Shown here piece by piece: positions 18,582 through 27,121 of a DNA stretch of 64,000 nt. The notes beneath the pieces are model-generated. The model was not told the origin of the DNA, did not search any database, and worked only from the letters and a program-made list of their open reading frames with translations. Every line of letters starts with the position of its first letter. Positions within the stretch are counted from its first letter, which is position 1. The position numbers and the translations under genes are program-made. The DNA is taken from NCBI RefSeq assembly GCF_037024155.1, contig NZ_JAYKTS010000011.1, positions 17,992-81,991 on the forward strand, read 5' to 3'. The stretch is from Bacillus sp. 2205SS5-2 (GTDB taxonomy: Bacteria; Bacillota; Bacilli; Bacillales; Bacillaceae_K).

Positions 18582-19688
18582 CTAATTTTGTAAATAATCT
18601 ATAGCGCTTTTAAAGTTACCCAGCATTGCATAGACATAACTTATCAATTGTTTAATAGATGAATCTTTATCGTATTTGTATAAATCCAATAAATGTATTA
18701 AAATAACTTTTAATTCACTTTGGCTCTTTTTTTGGAATAAATCCGATAAAAGAAAAGCAGCATTAATCCTATATTGTGATATTTCACTACCATTTGCAAG
18801 GTATGCATCTACTTGTTTTTCAGCCAAGGTATCGAGTTTTAAGATTGAACTTATTTGGTCTTTTATTTCATCGGTACATGAATGAATAAATTGTCCCAAA
18901 TAAAAATTATCTACTTTGTATAATTCTGAAAATGAATATCCTTCTGTAAAGATAGTATATTGTTCATCTAAAGATAAAATATTTTTTTCTTTAGAAAGTA
19001 AAAATTCATCTAGCCATTTTATTTCTTCACTGTTAATCTCCCAACTATAGTTGTTATCGATGCTAGTTGGTTGTTTCGAGGCAATGAGTAATGAACTTGT
19101 CCAATAACGAATGATATTCGAAAATCCACCCATTCTTGTGATATCCTGCGCCAAAGTAAATGATATTGAAGGTATCTTTTCTGAAAAGAATATATTAAAA
19201 GCCTCAAATCTGAGGGCAGGTTCAAAACAATGTAAATAAATAGAACCATTTTCAGATAGTTTGTTAAATAAGTACGATAATTTATTTATTTTATACATTT
19301 CCTCTACTAAACCTTTATCGTTATATAAATCTATAACAATTGCATCATATTCTTCTGTGGGGATGTACTTAGTAGCATCTGCATGTACTATATTTAAGTT
19401 TGGATAGTCTAACCACTGATTATCAACTGAAAATTCAATAAGATCTGCATCTATTTCAACAGCAGTACAGGGTGGTGTAAAGCTCCATTTCTTTAATAGC
19501 TGTAATACTGTTCCTCCGCCCATCCCTAAAAGCAATATGTTCTTTGCTCTAGACTTATAGATGGCCCATGCCAAGTAATCGTAGTACTTAAAAGATAAGT
19601 AATTATCTACTTTTTCCGAGTAGACAAAATGGTTATGATCTCCTTTATTAATTTCAATAAAATTATTATTCACTGTCCAGTTTGACAT
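18582..19688 (-). CDS. Spermidine-synthase-fold SAM-dependent transferase with C-terminal extension
   Basis: Residues ~10-210 form a Rossmann methyltransferase of the spermidine synthase type: nucleotide loop LLLGMGGGTVLQLL, acidic VEIDADLIEFS, then HADATKYIP and YDAIVIDLY. About 150 extra helical residues follow. I chose the ATG two codons inside the longest frame because AAAGGAG lies 9 bases before it. It is transcribed divergently from the XRE-TPR regulator, 380 bp away. Methyl, aminopropyl or amino-carboxypropyl transfer are all possible. Microcin C clusters contain an aminopropyl-adding enzyme set, so a tailoring role on the peptide product is a reasonable inference, but substrate residues cannot be read here. 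Confidence 0.7.
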   Translation of the reverse strand: MSNWTVNNNFIEINKGDHNHFVYSEKVDNYLSFKYYDYLAWAIYKSRAKNILLLGMGGGTVLQLLKKWSFTPPCTAVEIDADLIEFSVDNQWLDYPNLNIVHADATKYIPTEEYDAIVIDLYNDKGLVEEMYKINKLSYLFNKLSENGSIYLHCFEPALRFEAFNIFFSEKIPSISFTLAQDITRMGGFSNIIRYWTSSLLIASKQPTSIDNNYSWEINSEEIKWLDEFLLSKEKNILSLDEQYTIFTEGYSFSELYKVDNFYLGQFIHSCTDEIKDQISSILKLDTLAEKQVDAYLANGSEISQYRINAAFLLSDLFQKKSQSELKVILIHLLDLYKYDKDSSIKQLISYVYAMLGNFKSAIDYLQN

Positions 19689-20068
19689 TAGCAATATCTC
19701 CTTTCATGCACTTAAGTTTCCATTCCTCTCTGAATAATAGAGGGTATTATGATTTTTTTCTTCACCTTCTGAACAACTTAAAGTGTGGTACTCTAAAACA
19801 CCTACTTTAACTCTAGTTTATAAGTCATTGTAATAGTATTGAGAAATTTATTTTTTTTGAATAGTATTATTAGGGGGGGTGTTTTTTTTTTTTTTCAATC
19901 TTTTTAACAGATTCCATGATAGCCTATATAAATAAAGGATATTCAATATTCACACTTGCTATAAATTGTAATTGTAGGTAAAATATTGTTGAAAAATATT
20001 ATTTTAATATCAGGGATTATAACCCTTTTTTTTTGATTTTTTTTCAATATTTCTGGGGGTGCAATAAC
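19689..20068. promoter_or_regulatory. Divergent intergenic region between transferase and TPR regulator
   Basis: This is a very AT-rich, gene-free region with a G7 run followed by a T15 run (19873-19896). It must hold the promoters of both flanking genes. TTGAAAAATATTATT lies upstream of the regulator, but no consensus -35/-10 pair stands out. The homopolymers make it a likely site of length variation. Confidence 0.4.
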
Positions 20069-21331
20069 GTGAGGATTGGTGTAATCTTACAGCATAGAAG
20101 AAAAGAATTAGGTCTAACTCAAGAGGTTGTGTGTTCGGGAATTTGCTCAATTACATATTTAAGTAAAGTAGAAAATAATGTAATAGCTCCCAAAAATGAT
20201 ATCTTACAGCTATTATGCAACCGATTAGACCTAAATCTTAATGACCTAAAAGAAGGTGATAGCAAAAGTTTAAAGGCTTTAATTAAAGAAGCCTATGAAG
20301 AAATTTCTAGAAGAAATGAGATAAAGATAGAAATATTGATAGATAAACTTATTAAAAAAAACCAAAACTTAATTGATCCAGAAATAAGTATTGGATATTT
20401 TATAGTTCTAGCAAATTACGCAATATATAAAAATAATCAAATAGAAGCACAAAATTATTTACATAAAGCTAATAATATGAAAAAGTATATGACTTTGGAA
20501 TATGAATATTGGTATCATAAATCAAATGGTTTTTTTCAATATCTATTTGGCTCTATAGAGAATAGTAAATCTAATTATGAGGAAGCTCAACAAGTCTTAG
20601 TTGAAATGAAAGGCGAAGATGCTAATCTATATTTTCAACTCGGTATGGTAAATTCAAGACTGAAAAAATTTGAACAATCTAATAAATATATAAAAATAGC
20701 TTTAGTTACCTTTAATCAAGAGTTAAATTTCAAGAAAATTGTTGAATGCAATTTAATAATAGGCATTAACTACAGTAAAGTTGGAAATTTTAATAAAGCT
20801 GAAGAATACTTCCTTAAATTAATCGATAATTTAAATTACTCTGATAATCAAAAAAACTTAAGTAGAGTTTATCATAACCTTGGAATTGTTTATTCATATA
20901 AAAATGAGTTAGTGAAGTCCTTAGATTTCTTCGGAAAATCACTAGACTTAAAAGATAAACCTGCTGAACGAGCAAATACAATATACTTATTAGCGTATAC
21001 CTATAAACGATATGGAGATATAGATAAAGCCTTCTACTACATGGATAAAGGCATCAAGATAACAGAGAACATTCAATCTCAACTGCTGTATAAATTTCAA
21101 ATAATGAAGCTATATTCTATGGAAGGAAGCGAGATCCAACTAATCGAACTAGTAGAAAATACAATACTTCCTTACTATTTAGAAACAGATCCTATATTAT
21201 CTAAGGAATGTATGCTTTTATTAGCTGAATTATATCAAAAAATAAACCACTACAAGTCAGCTTGTAAATACTTTGAAAAATACTTAAGTACAGACAATAC
21301 TATGCATATAAGAAAGGAACTTTTATATTGA
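20069..21331 (+). CDS. XRE-TPR transcriptional regulator of the peptide-pheromone (PlcR/NprR/AimR-like) type
   Basis: The N-terminal XRE helix-turn-helix (residues ~1-60, LGLTQEVVCSGICSITYLSKVENNVIAPK) is followed by ~350 residues of helical repeats with TPR spacing (NLGIVYSYKNELVKSLDFFGKSL, LAYTYKRYGDIDKAFYYMDKG). This is the architecture of RRNPP quorum-sensing receptors, which bind imported short peptides. The GTG at 20069 is preferred over an upstream ATG at 20033 because GGGGGTG precedes it and the HTH then starts at residue 3. Its stop overlaps the start of a short secreted-peptide gene, the standard arrangement of receptor-pheromone pairs. Target genes are probably the flanking biosynthetic genes. 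Confidence 0.85.
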   Translation: MRIGVILQHRRKELGLTQEVVCSGICSITYLSKVENNVIAPKNDILQLLCNRLDLNLNDLKEGDSKSLKALIKEAYEEISRRNEIKIEILIDKLIKKNQNLIDPEISIGYFIVLANYAIYKNNQIEAQNYLHKANNMKKYMTLEYEYWYHKSNGFFQYLFGSIENSKSNYEEAQQVLVEMKGEDANLYFQLGMVNSRLKKFEQSNKYIKIALVTFNQELNFKKIVECNLIIGINYSKVGNFNKAEEYFLKLIDNLNYSDNQKNLSRVYHNLGIVYSYKNELVKSLDFFGKSLDLKDKPAERANTIYLLAYTYKRYGDIDKAFYYMDKGIKITENIQSQLLYKFQIMKLYSMEGSEIQLIELVENTILPYYLETDPILSKECMLLLAELYQKINHYKSACKYFEKYLSTDNTMHIRKELLY

Positions 21332-21450
21332 AAAGACTGATATTGTTTTTATCTGTTTGTATTTCTTTGGTGTTAACTATAACTCATAAACATAGTAATA
21401 GTTATAATAAGTGGATACCAATAATCAAAAAAAATAGAGAAGTAATTTAA
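21328..21450 (+). CDS. Short secreted peptide (candidate pheromone precursor, no repeats)
   Basis: This 40-codon gene starts at TTG 21328, overlapping the regulator's TGA, with AAGAAAGGAAC as ribosome binding site. The N-terminus (KRLILFLSVCISLVLTIT) is a signal sequence and the tail is basic. About 30 bp around the start are duplicated at 21541-21576, and the tail resembles DNA after the repeat gene. It therefore looks like a paralogue of the next gene that lacks, or has lost, the repeat array. PapR- and Phr-type precursors have this size and layout. Confidence 0.6.
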   Translation: MKRLILFLSVCISLVLTITHKHSNSYNKWIPIIKKNREVI

Positions 21451-21570
21451 ATATATTAAATTATGTGAAAATTCTATTAATAAATTTAAAAAGTAACAGA
21501 GTTAATCATTGAATATTAGTATAAGAATATAATGTAATAATACATTGTACATAAGAAAGGAACTTTTATA

Positions 21571-21978
21571 TTGAAAAGAGTTGTATTAGTTGTTTTATCA
21601 GTTTGTATTTCTTTAATGCTGGCTATAACCTTAGCAGATGATTATCTAGACCCTTCACCAGCAATTATAGCAACAGATGAATATCCAGACCCTTCACTGG
21701 CATTTATGGAAACAGATGAATATCCAGACCCTTCACCGGCATTTATGGCAACAGATGAATATCCAGACCCTTCACCGGCATTTATGGCAACAGATGAATA
21801 TCCAGACTCTTCACCGGCATTTATGGCAACAGATGAATATCCAGACCCTTCACTGGCATTTATGGCAACAGATGAATATCCAGACTCTTCACCGGCATTT
21901 ATGGCAACAGATGAATATCCAGACCCTTCACCTGCTTTTATAGAAGCAGGTGAATATCCAAATCCTGTACACCTTTGA
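21571..21978 (+). CDS. Secreted precursor built of 13-residue tandem repeats (candidate multicopy pheromone)
   Basis: The 135-aa protein has a TTG start, the same ribosome binding site as the gene before it, and a signal sequence (residues 1-22). Nine units follow: DDYLDPSPAIIAT, then seven DEYPD(P/S)S(P/L)AF(M/I)(A/E)(T/A) units, then GEYPNPVHL. The acidic Y-P-D-P-S core is nearly invariant. This looks like a polyprotein from which one short peptide is cut many times. It follows a TPR receptor gene, and a peptidase gene ends nearby on the other strand. The active segment (for example DEYPDPS or a shifted window) is not known. A structural or surface role is the alternative. Confidence 0.65.
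   Translation: MKRVVLVVLSVCISLMLAITLADDYLDPSPAIIATDEYPDPSLAFMETDEYPDPSPAFMATDEYPDPSPAFMATDEYPDSSPAFMATDEYPDPSLAFMATDEYPDSSPAFMATDEYPDPSPAFIEAGEYPNPVHL
21638..21976 (+). repeat. 39-bp in-frame tandem repeat
   Basis: About nine copies of a 39-bp unit encode 13 residues each. The central copies differ by one or two bases (CCT/TCT and CCG/CTG changes), so the array is recent or kept uniform by slippage and recombination. Copy number is likely to vary between strains. Confidence 0.9.
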
Positions 21979-22060
21979 TATAAATTTATATTAATTATGT
22001 GAAGAGGGTTGTATCAAGAATCTCCAAAGGCATAGTTATAATTACTGGATATCAAAAAGC

Positions 22061-22099
22061 AAAAATCTGACTCAACGTAACTATTAAGTCAGACTTTTT
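22061..22099. terminator. Bidirectional intrinsic terminator
   Basis: AAAAATCTGACT pairs with AGTCAGACTTTTT, giving U tracts in both directions. It separates the plus-strand peptide genes from the minus-strand M3 peptidase gene, which ends at 22106. Confidence 0.8.
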
Positions 22100-22105
22100 G
22101 TTTTC

Positions 22106-23806
22106 TTACAAAATTTTAGGGAGAATTGTGTTTTCCATACAATATAATTGCTTATCAAACTCCTGAAAGAAGTCATCCATAAAATTCATTTCATTAATTT
22201 CAATCCCAGTAATTTCAAAAAAATCAGCTACACTTATAGTTTTACCTGCCTTTAAAATGTTTATTAACTTTTTCACAAAATCTGAATCGCTTTGGAGAAT
22301 TTTAGAATATAAGCTAATTGCAATTGTATAGCCAGCTGCATACTTGTATAAATAGAATGCATCGAATAAATGAGGTATCCTTACCCATTCTATTGCATTT
22401 TCATCATCATAAGTAAAATGGGGACCATAGAACAATTGATAAACTTTATAATATTTATCAGATAAGTCTTTCGAAGAGAGTTCTTTAGAATTATCAATCT
22501 GTTCATGTAACCAATATTCAAACTCAGAGAACAATGCAGGATTAAAGACCTTATCGATACATTTCCTAATATAATATGAAATATATTCTCTTTTTTTTCT
22601 AGGATTCTCAGTATTGTTTATTAAATAGTTTACGACTAGTACCTCGTTCAGTAGCGCAAATACTTCCCCAATAAAATTTGAATAACCTGCATCCGAATAG
22701 CCCTGATATTCATTAGAAAGAGTACTGTGGACACTATGTCCTATTTCATGTGCAAGTGTATGAATACCGTCTATATCATTTTGCCATTCTAACAAAATAA
22801 ATTGCTTCGTATCATACGAACCGATACTATATGAGCCTCTTCGTCTGTTTGGAGACATCTCGGAATGAATAAGACCTCTATCAGTAATTTCCTCAATTAT
22901 GTTCTGGTACTCCGTTCCTAACGGTGCTAATGCTTCTTTGACAAGTGACAAAGCCTGGTCAATTGTTTCAATATTGTCATTAAGCATCCTTTCAGGAGAA
23001 TAATATAAATCATAAGAATGTAATTCTTCTATTTCTAAGCATTTTTTTCTATTGTCAATATACTTATGAAAATAGGAGATGTTTTGATTGATATTTTTTA
23101 AGAAACGAATGAAAAATTCTTTATTTAGCATATCATTGTTCAAAACTCCTGTAAGTGCAGAGTCAAATCCCTGTATGGATGCAAGTTCTTTATAGATTTT
23201 AATTTGAGAGATCAATAATTCCGATACCTCATCAATCACCCCAAAAAAATATCTATGATAGTTTTTAAAATTACTTTTTCTTACGAATGCATCATTACTA
23301 TATAAACTAGTGTAAAATTCATCCTCATTTACTAACATATTTTTAGTATTATTTAATATCTTTCTATAAGATAATTTATTAAATTCAAGCTGTTGCATAA
23401 AATGGTCAAGTTTACCTTTATCATTATAAGTCTTTACTTTTAGTTTTTTTTCAATAATTTCATTATGTTTTGCTTGATCGTTAAGTGTATTTTTTATCTT
23501 TTCAATTTCTCGGCTCATTTTTTCTTTACGGTTTATCACTTTAACTAATAATTCTAACGCTTGTTGATAATTTCTTTGATTTGTATCATCACATAAGTCT
23601 AAATCGAATTTCAATTTTGAATATACATATAACTTTTCTGCCGTACGTATCTCTTTCTCTCTAATGGTTAGAAGTTCTTTAATATTTTTATCACATAAAA
23701 TTTCTTTTGTATCTTCTGTATTGAAATCAATCATAGTTTTTAAACCAAAAAAATCAGATTTCCATTCTTCTAATGAATTGTAGATTGAGTCTAAATTCCA
23801 AAGCAT
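22106..23806 (-). CDS. M3-family oligoendopeptidase (PepF-like)
   Basis: This is a 566-aa zinc metallopeptidase with HEIGH at 353-357 and a downstream glutamate in FIGEVFALLNEV (~383), the M3 signature. Family members cut short peptides inside the cell. In B. subtilis, PepF overproduction affects sporulation by destroying a Phr pheromone. AAAGGGG precedes the ATG. It is the last gene of the minus-strand operon, 38 bp after the MFS gene. It may process the 15-mer or the repeat-derived pheromone, or protect the host by degrading the product. Confidence 0.88.
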   Translation of the reverse strand: MLWNLDSIYNSLEEWKSDFFGLKTMIDFNTEDTKEILCDKNIKELLTIREKEIRTAEKLYVYSKLKFDLDLCDDTNQRNYQQALELLVKVINRKEKMSREIEKIKNTLNDQAKHNEIIEKKLKVKTYNDKGKLDHFMQQLEFNKLSYRKILNNTKNMLVNEDEFYTSLYSNDAFVRKSNFKNYHRYFFGVIDEVSELLISQIKIYKELASIQGFDSALTGVLNNDMLNKEFFIRFLKNINQNISYFHKYIDNRKKCLEIEELHSYDLYYSPERMLNDNIETIDQALSLVKEALAPLGTEYQNIIEEITDRGLIHSEMSPNRRRGSYSIGSYDTKQFILLEWQNDIDGIHTLAHEIGHSVHSTLSNEYQGYSDAGYSNFIGEVFALLNEVLVVNYLINNTENPRKKREYISYYIRKCIDKVFNPALFSEFEYWLHEQIDNSKELSSKDLSDKYYKVYQLFYGPHFTYDDENAIEWVRIPHLFDAFYLYKYAAGYTIAISLYSKILQSDSDFVKKLINILKAGKTISVADFFEITGIEINEMNFMDDFFQEFDKQLYCMENTILPKIL

Positions 23807-23844
23807 AACGTACCCCTTTCTGAATGTAATATTTCATATATCTG

Positions 23845-25104
23845 TTAACTTATACTTTTAGTGATTTCATTCTTAGTTAATTGAATATCTGAGGGTTTTG
23901 GTAAATTTCTAAGTCTAGAGAAGATTAACCATATTGTGCTTATAGCGAAAAGGCCCAATCCTCCTAAAGCAAAAATAAGAGTTGGACTAAAATAGATGCC
24001 CAATAAGCCACCACTCAATGAACCAAGTGGATATGACAAAGCACTAACAGATGTAATTATTGAAAATACCCTTCCCATTAATCTTGGTGGAATTAACATT
24101 TGTCCAACAGTTGATAAGAGAATTTCCGAAATTCCAAGTGGTATAGTTGCCAAAGAAAAGAAAAGAACGCCTAGTAGTGTGCTATAAGAAATTAACATAA
24201 CAGATCCAACCCAAAATAAAGTGGCTATTAAGTATAATATTATAGTAATCATGCCTAGGCGAAAGTTCCTAAATTTTGGTGCCATCACAGCACCGGCTAA
24301 AAAACCAAAAGAAAAAGCAGCTAATAGGTAACCGTAAGTGTCTGCACCTCCATGTTCATTTGAAAAAATCGGAAGTATTGCGAAAGCCATACCAAAAATA
24401 AAATTAGCTAAAATTGCACCTAGGAACATGTTCATAATTATGGTTCCCTTAATGAAATTAAACCCTTGTTTTAAATCATTAGAATAGTTGATAGCTACTT
24501 GTTTTATAGATACCTTTTCTTTTCGAGAATCACTACTTTTTTGTAGTTTCATCATACTGAACAAAACAATAGTGATTACAAAAGTGAAAGAATCTAATAT
24601 ATATATATTTATTGCTCCAAACATAACGATCATAGCCCCGGCTAATCCTCTTGATATCATATCTACTGATCTAAAAGCAAAGGTCATTAGAGAATTTGCT
24701 GAAGCAAGTTGCTCGTTTTTTACAATAATAGGTATTAGTGAAGTCTGGGCAGGGTAAGTAAGTTGTTCCATTAGTGAGAGAATAGGCATTATTATTAATA
24801 CCAAGGTTATATTTAGCCATCCTACATAGTAGAGTATGGGAATCGATAGAATAAGAACCAGTTGGCATATTTGAGAAATAACCATTATTTTCTTCTTGTC
24901 ATATTTATCAACTAATGGACCTGCTAAGAATTGCAAAGTGCTAGGTAAGGTGGTTAAAAAACCCGCAAGACCAGTATAAAAAGCTGATCCACCAAGATCT
25001 AGGACCAGCCACATAGCCGCAATAAGGTAAAGGCTGTCACCGATATTGGTAACAATCCTTCCTGCAAGTAACAGCATAAAATTTTTATTTTTTAATAAAC
25101 TCAT
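23845..25104 (-). CDS. MFS transporter, probable exporter of the peptide product
   Basis: The protein is 419 aa with about 12 hydrophobic segments. The loop GPLVDKYDKKKIM between helices 2 and 3 fits motif A of MFS drug-efflux proteins. The start overlaps the stop of the acyltransferase-like gene (4 bp), so the two are coupled. MccC, the pump and self-immunity factor of microcin C clusters, is also an MFS protein. Export of the modified peptide is inferred from this arrangement. Confidence 0.85.
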   Translation of the reverse strand: MSLLKNKNFMLLLAGRIVTNIGDSLYLIAAMWLVLDLGGSAFYTGLAGFLTTLPSTLQFLAGPLVDKYDKKKIMVISQICQLVLILSIPILYYVGWLNITLVLIIMPILSLMEQLTYPAQTSLIPIIVKNEQLASANSLMTFAFRSVDMISRGLAGAMIVMFGAINIYILDSFTFVITIVLFSMMKLQKSSDSRKEKVSIKQVAINYSNDLKQGFNFIKGTIIMNMFLGAILANFIFGMAFAILPIFSNEHGGADTYGYLLAAFSFGFLAGAVMAPKFRNFRLGMITIILYLIATLFWVGSVMLISYSTLLGVLFFSLATIPLGISEILLSTVGQMLIPPRLMGRVFSIITSVSALSYPLGSLSGGLLGIYFSPTLIFALGGLGLFAISTIWLIFSRLRNLPKPSDIQLTKNEITKSIS

Positions 25105-26000
25105 TCAATTTCTCCATTCATATCAACTAATTCCCAAAACCATTGCTCCTTATATGCCTTTATATAAGTTTCGCCGAATGAGAATATTTCATTAAGGAAT
25201 GCAGAAGCATTGAGTAGACTTGGATCATATTCTCTTCCGAATGCAAAGTGTATTTTATTATTTTCCCAATAACAAGTCATAGGAATAACTTTAGCGTTAG
25301 CTTTTTTAGAAAGCGTGTAAACCCCAGTAGGTACGTTCATAGTTTTACCAAAGAAGTTTACTCTCTCGAACTCTTTTCCAATTCCATAAGAGAATTCAGG
25401 AAAAATAATTCCAATATGATTCTTCATAACATTTTTAAGGAACCTTAACGGTGATGACATTGATGGTACCTTCAATAAGTTCATTCTTTTAAATTCTTCA
25501 TGTTCAATAAAATTTTTTGCCCAATCACTTAGTAGGCCTCTCTCTTCGTCATTCACCAGCACAGAAATCTCTCTGTTAAATATAGTGGGTAGAATGGTAA
25601 CCAAAGAATATGGACCTAGATGGAAAGGACATAATATTGTGGGATGTTTTTTATTACAAACAATCTCCATTTCTTTTAGACTTTCCTCATCTATTATTGT
25701 TGTTAGTTGTTTGTGGTGTAGGGCTAAAGAAAATTTCAGCCAGATTTTTTTACGCTCATAGCTGTATTGAATATAGTCATTAGCTAAATCTTCTATATTC
25801 AGAATATCTTTGAATGGAATTAATTTTTCTGATACATTTTTATGTCGTTCAGCTTTATTATCAGCTTCATAAATAGAACCCTCCTGATCAATTAGATCTA
25901 TAAAGTTATATAGTCTCTTACGATCTGTAGAATCATTAAAAGGTATACTCTTCCATATATTTGAGTTATTAACCATATGATCGAAATCTATTACTGACAT
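25101..26000 (-). CDS. LPLAT/LpxL-like acyltransferase-fold protein
   Basis: The 299-aa protein resembles lauroyl/lysophospholipid acyltransferases. H127 lies in ILCPFHLGPYSL, and the substrate block IIFPEFSYGIGKEFERVNFFGKTMNVPTG...AKVIPM spans ~198-240. Known LpxL enzymes have a His-x4-Asp/Glu dyad; here the acidic position appears to be Ser132, so chemistry may differ or be lost. LpxL relatives are unexpected in a Gram-positive without lipid A, so acylation of the peptide or another cluster substrate is inferred. It starts 13 bp after the E1-like gene. Confidence 0.6.
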   Translation of the reverse strand: MSVIDFDHMVNNSNIWKSIPFNDSTDRKRLYNFIDLIDQEGSIYEADNKAERHKNVSEKLIPFKDILNIEDLANDYIQYSYERKKIWLKFSLALHHKQLTTIIDEESLKEMEIVCNKKHPTILCPFHLGPYSLVTILPTIFNREISVLVNDEERGLLSDWAKNFIEHEEFKRMNLLKVPSMSSPLRFLKNVMKNHIGIIFPEFSYGIGKEFERVNFFGKTMNVPTGVYTLSKKANAKVIPMTCYWENNKIHFAFGREYDPSLLNASAFLNEIFSFGETYIKAYKEQWFWELVDMNGEIE

Positions 26001-26013
26001 TCAGCACACTTCC

Positions 26014-27060
26014 TTATCTTAGTGATTTTGAAAATCCGTATCTCCATGTAAACGAAACATCTTCTATATTAAAGTCGCCCATTTTACCACTAAAGTTTGG
26101 TGACCAAAGTTCTGTAATTACAGATATTGCCTCATTTACTATTAAACCAGAAAGTATAGTAGCTAAAGGATTATAACTTCCCGTTATTCCTTCTATTCGT
26201 TGATTGCCGATAAGGTTGGTAGTTCCATTTTTTTTTAGAGAATTCATGTCCCTCCAGCCCATTGTCTTTCCAGGAACAATGGTTATACCTGTGTTGGTAT
26301 AATGGGAATGGTATCCTCCTCCCACTATATGAGGTATTGAATTTTCTTCAAAAAAAGGGGTCATGGTGTCTGCTACAACATCAACTGAAGGCTCATCTGC
26401 GCAGACAATAACTAGGTCACAGTTTACTAAACTTTTTTTTGTAGTTTTCGACATTTGCCCCTTAATTAACTCTTTAACAGAGTATACTTTAGCATCATAT
26501 TCCTCTGTTAATAGCTTACTAAGTTCCTCCGCCTTCGATAAACCAATTGAGTGTTTTCTGTAACTTATTTGATGTTGCAGATTATGGCTTTCTATTATAT
26601 CGGCATCTACGAGGCTAAAAGAATTGATTCCTAAAGCAGCTAGCTCATGTGCTACTCTACTTCCAATTCCACCTACTCCAACAATACCTATTTTTGATTT
26701 GCGGATATTAACTATTGCATTATTAAACTGCTGGATAGATTGCGATTTTGTCATAATATAACTGTAAAATCTATTACTCTCATCTATATCTATTAAAGGT
26801 TCTATTCCTGAGATTACAATTTCATTACTGACCAGTATATCTACAATTTCAATTATGTCAGTACCTATAGTATTTTTACTTGCCCACTCTAATATATCCT
26901 CCTTAGAACGACACTGGGACAAATATTCAATAAAGCAAATAATATTTTCTTCATCCACAGCAAAGGTTTTGTTTAAGTTTGTATTACCCATAACACATGT
27001 GATATGTGGAAAGTTATAATAAACGCTAATATCAAATCTTAAAATAAAATATGTATCCAT
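26014..27060 (-). CDS. ThiF/E1-superfamily adenylyltransferase, MccB-like
   Basis: The protein is 348 aa, very close to E. coli MccB (350 aa). The N-terminal ~115 residues could be a peptide-binding clamp. The ATP-binding loop GIVGVGGIGS lies at 125-134, followed by LVDADIIESHNLQHQ (150-164), the E1 Asp and Asn-x-x-x-Gln features. The Cys-x-x-Cys zinc pairs common in E1 enzymes are absent. MccB activates the C-terminal residue of a heptapeptide with ATP; PaaA (pantocin A) is another peptide-modifying relative. A GGAGGG ribosome binding site precedes the ATG. A 15-codon peptide gene and a terminator lie just upstream, as in mccA-mccB. Confidence 0.8.
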   Translation of the reverse strand: MDTYFILRFDISVYYNFPHITCVMGNTNLNKTFAVDEENIICFIEYLSQCRSKEDILEWASKNTIGTDIIEIVDILVSNEIVISGIEPLIDIDESNRFYSYIMTKSQSIQQFNNAIVNIRKSKIGIVGVGGIGSRVAHELAALGINSFSLVDADIIESHNLQHQISYRKHSIGLSKAEELSKLLTEEYDAKVYSVKELIKGQMSKTTKKSLVNCDLVIVCADEPSVDVVADTMTPFFEENSIPHIVGGGYHSHYTNTGITIVPGKTMGWRDMNSLKKNGTTNLIGNQRIEGITGSYNPLATILSGLIVNEAISVITELWSPNFSGKMGDFNIEDVSFTWRYGFSKSLR

Positions 27061-27085
27061 TATTGTCCCTCCAATAATATAAAAA

Positions 27086-27112
27086 AGGGAGATAATAATT
27101 TACTATCTCCCT
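27086..27112 (-). terminator. Terminator between the 15-mer gene and the E1-like gene
   Basis: On the minus strand AGGGAGATA pairs with TATCTCCCT (9 bp), followed by T6. It lies 10 bp after the peptide stop and 26 bp before the E1-like start. In the microcin C operon a hairpin between mccA and mccB makes most transcripts stop after the peptide gene, giving an excess of precursor. The same logic is suggested here. Confidence 0.8.
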
Positions 27113-27121
27113 AAAATAAGA

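Noticed and set aside
21677..21943. 88-codon second frame across the 39-bp repeats (MNIQTLHWHLWQQ... repeats)
   Set aside because: It is the +1 shadow of the repeat-array gene, has no ribosome binding site or signal sequence, and repeats only because the DNA does.
21571..21978. CRISPR array
   Set aside because: The regular 39-bp units lack spacers, are in frame with a signal peptide and encode a conserved 13-mer; there are no cas genes.
26014..27060. ThiF/MoeB housekeeping sulfur-transfer enzyme
   Set aside because: The ~115-residue N-terminal extension, lack of zinc cysteines, 348-aa length and operon partners fit a peptide-modifying E1 better; no thiamine or molybdopterin genes are nearby.
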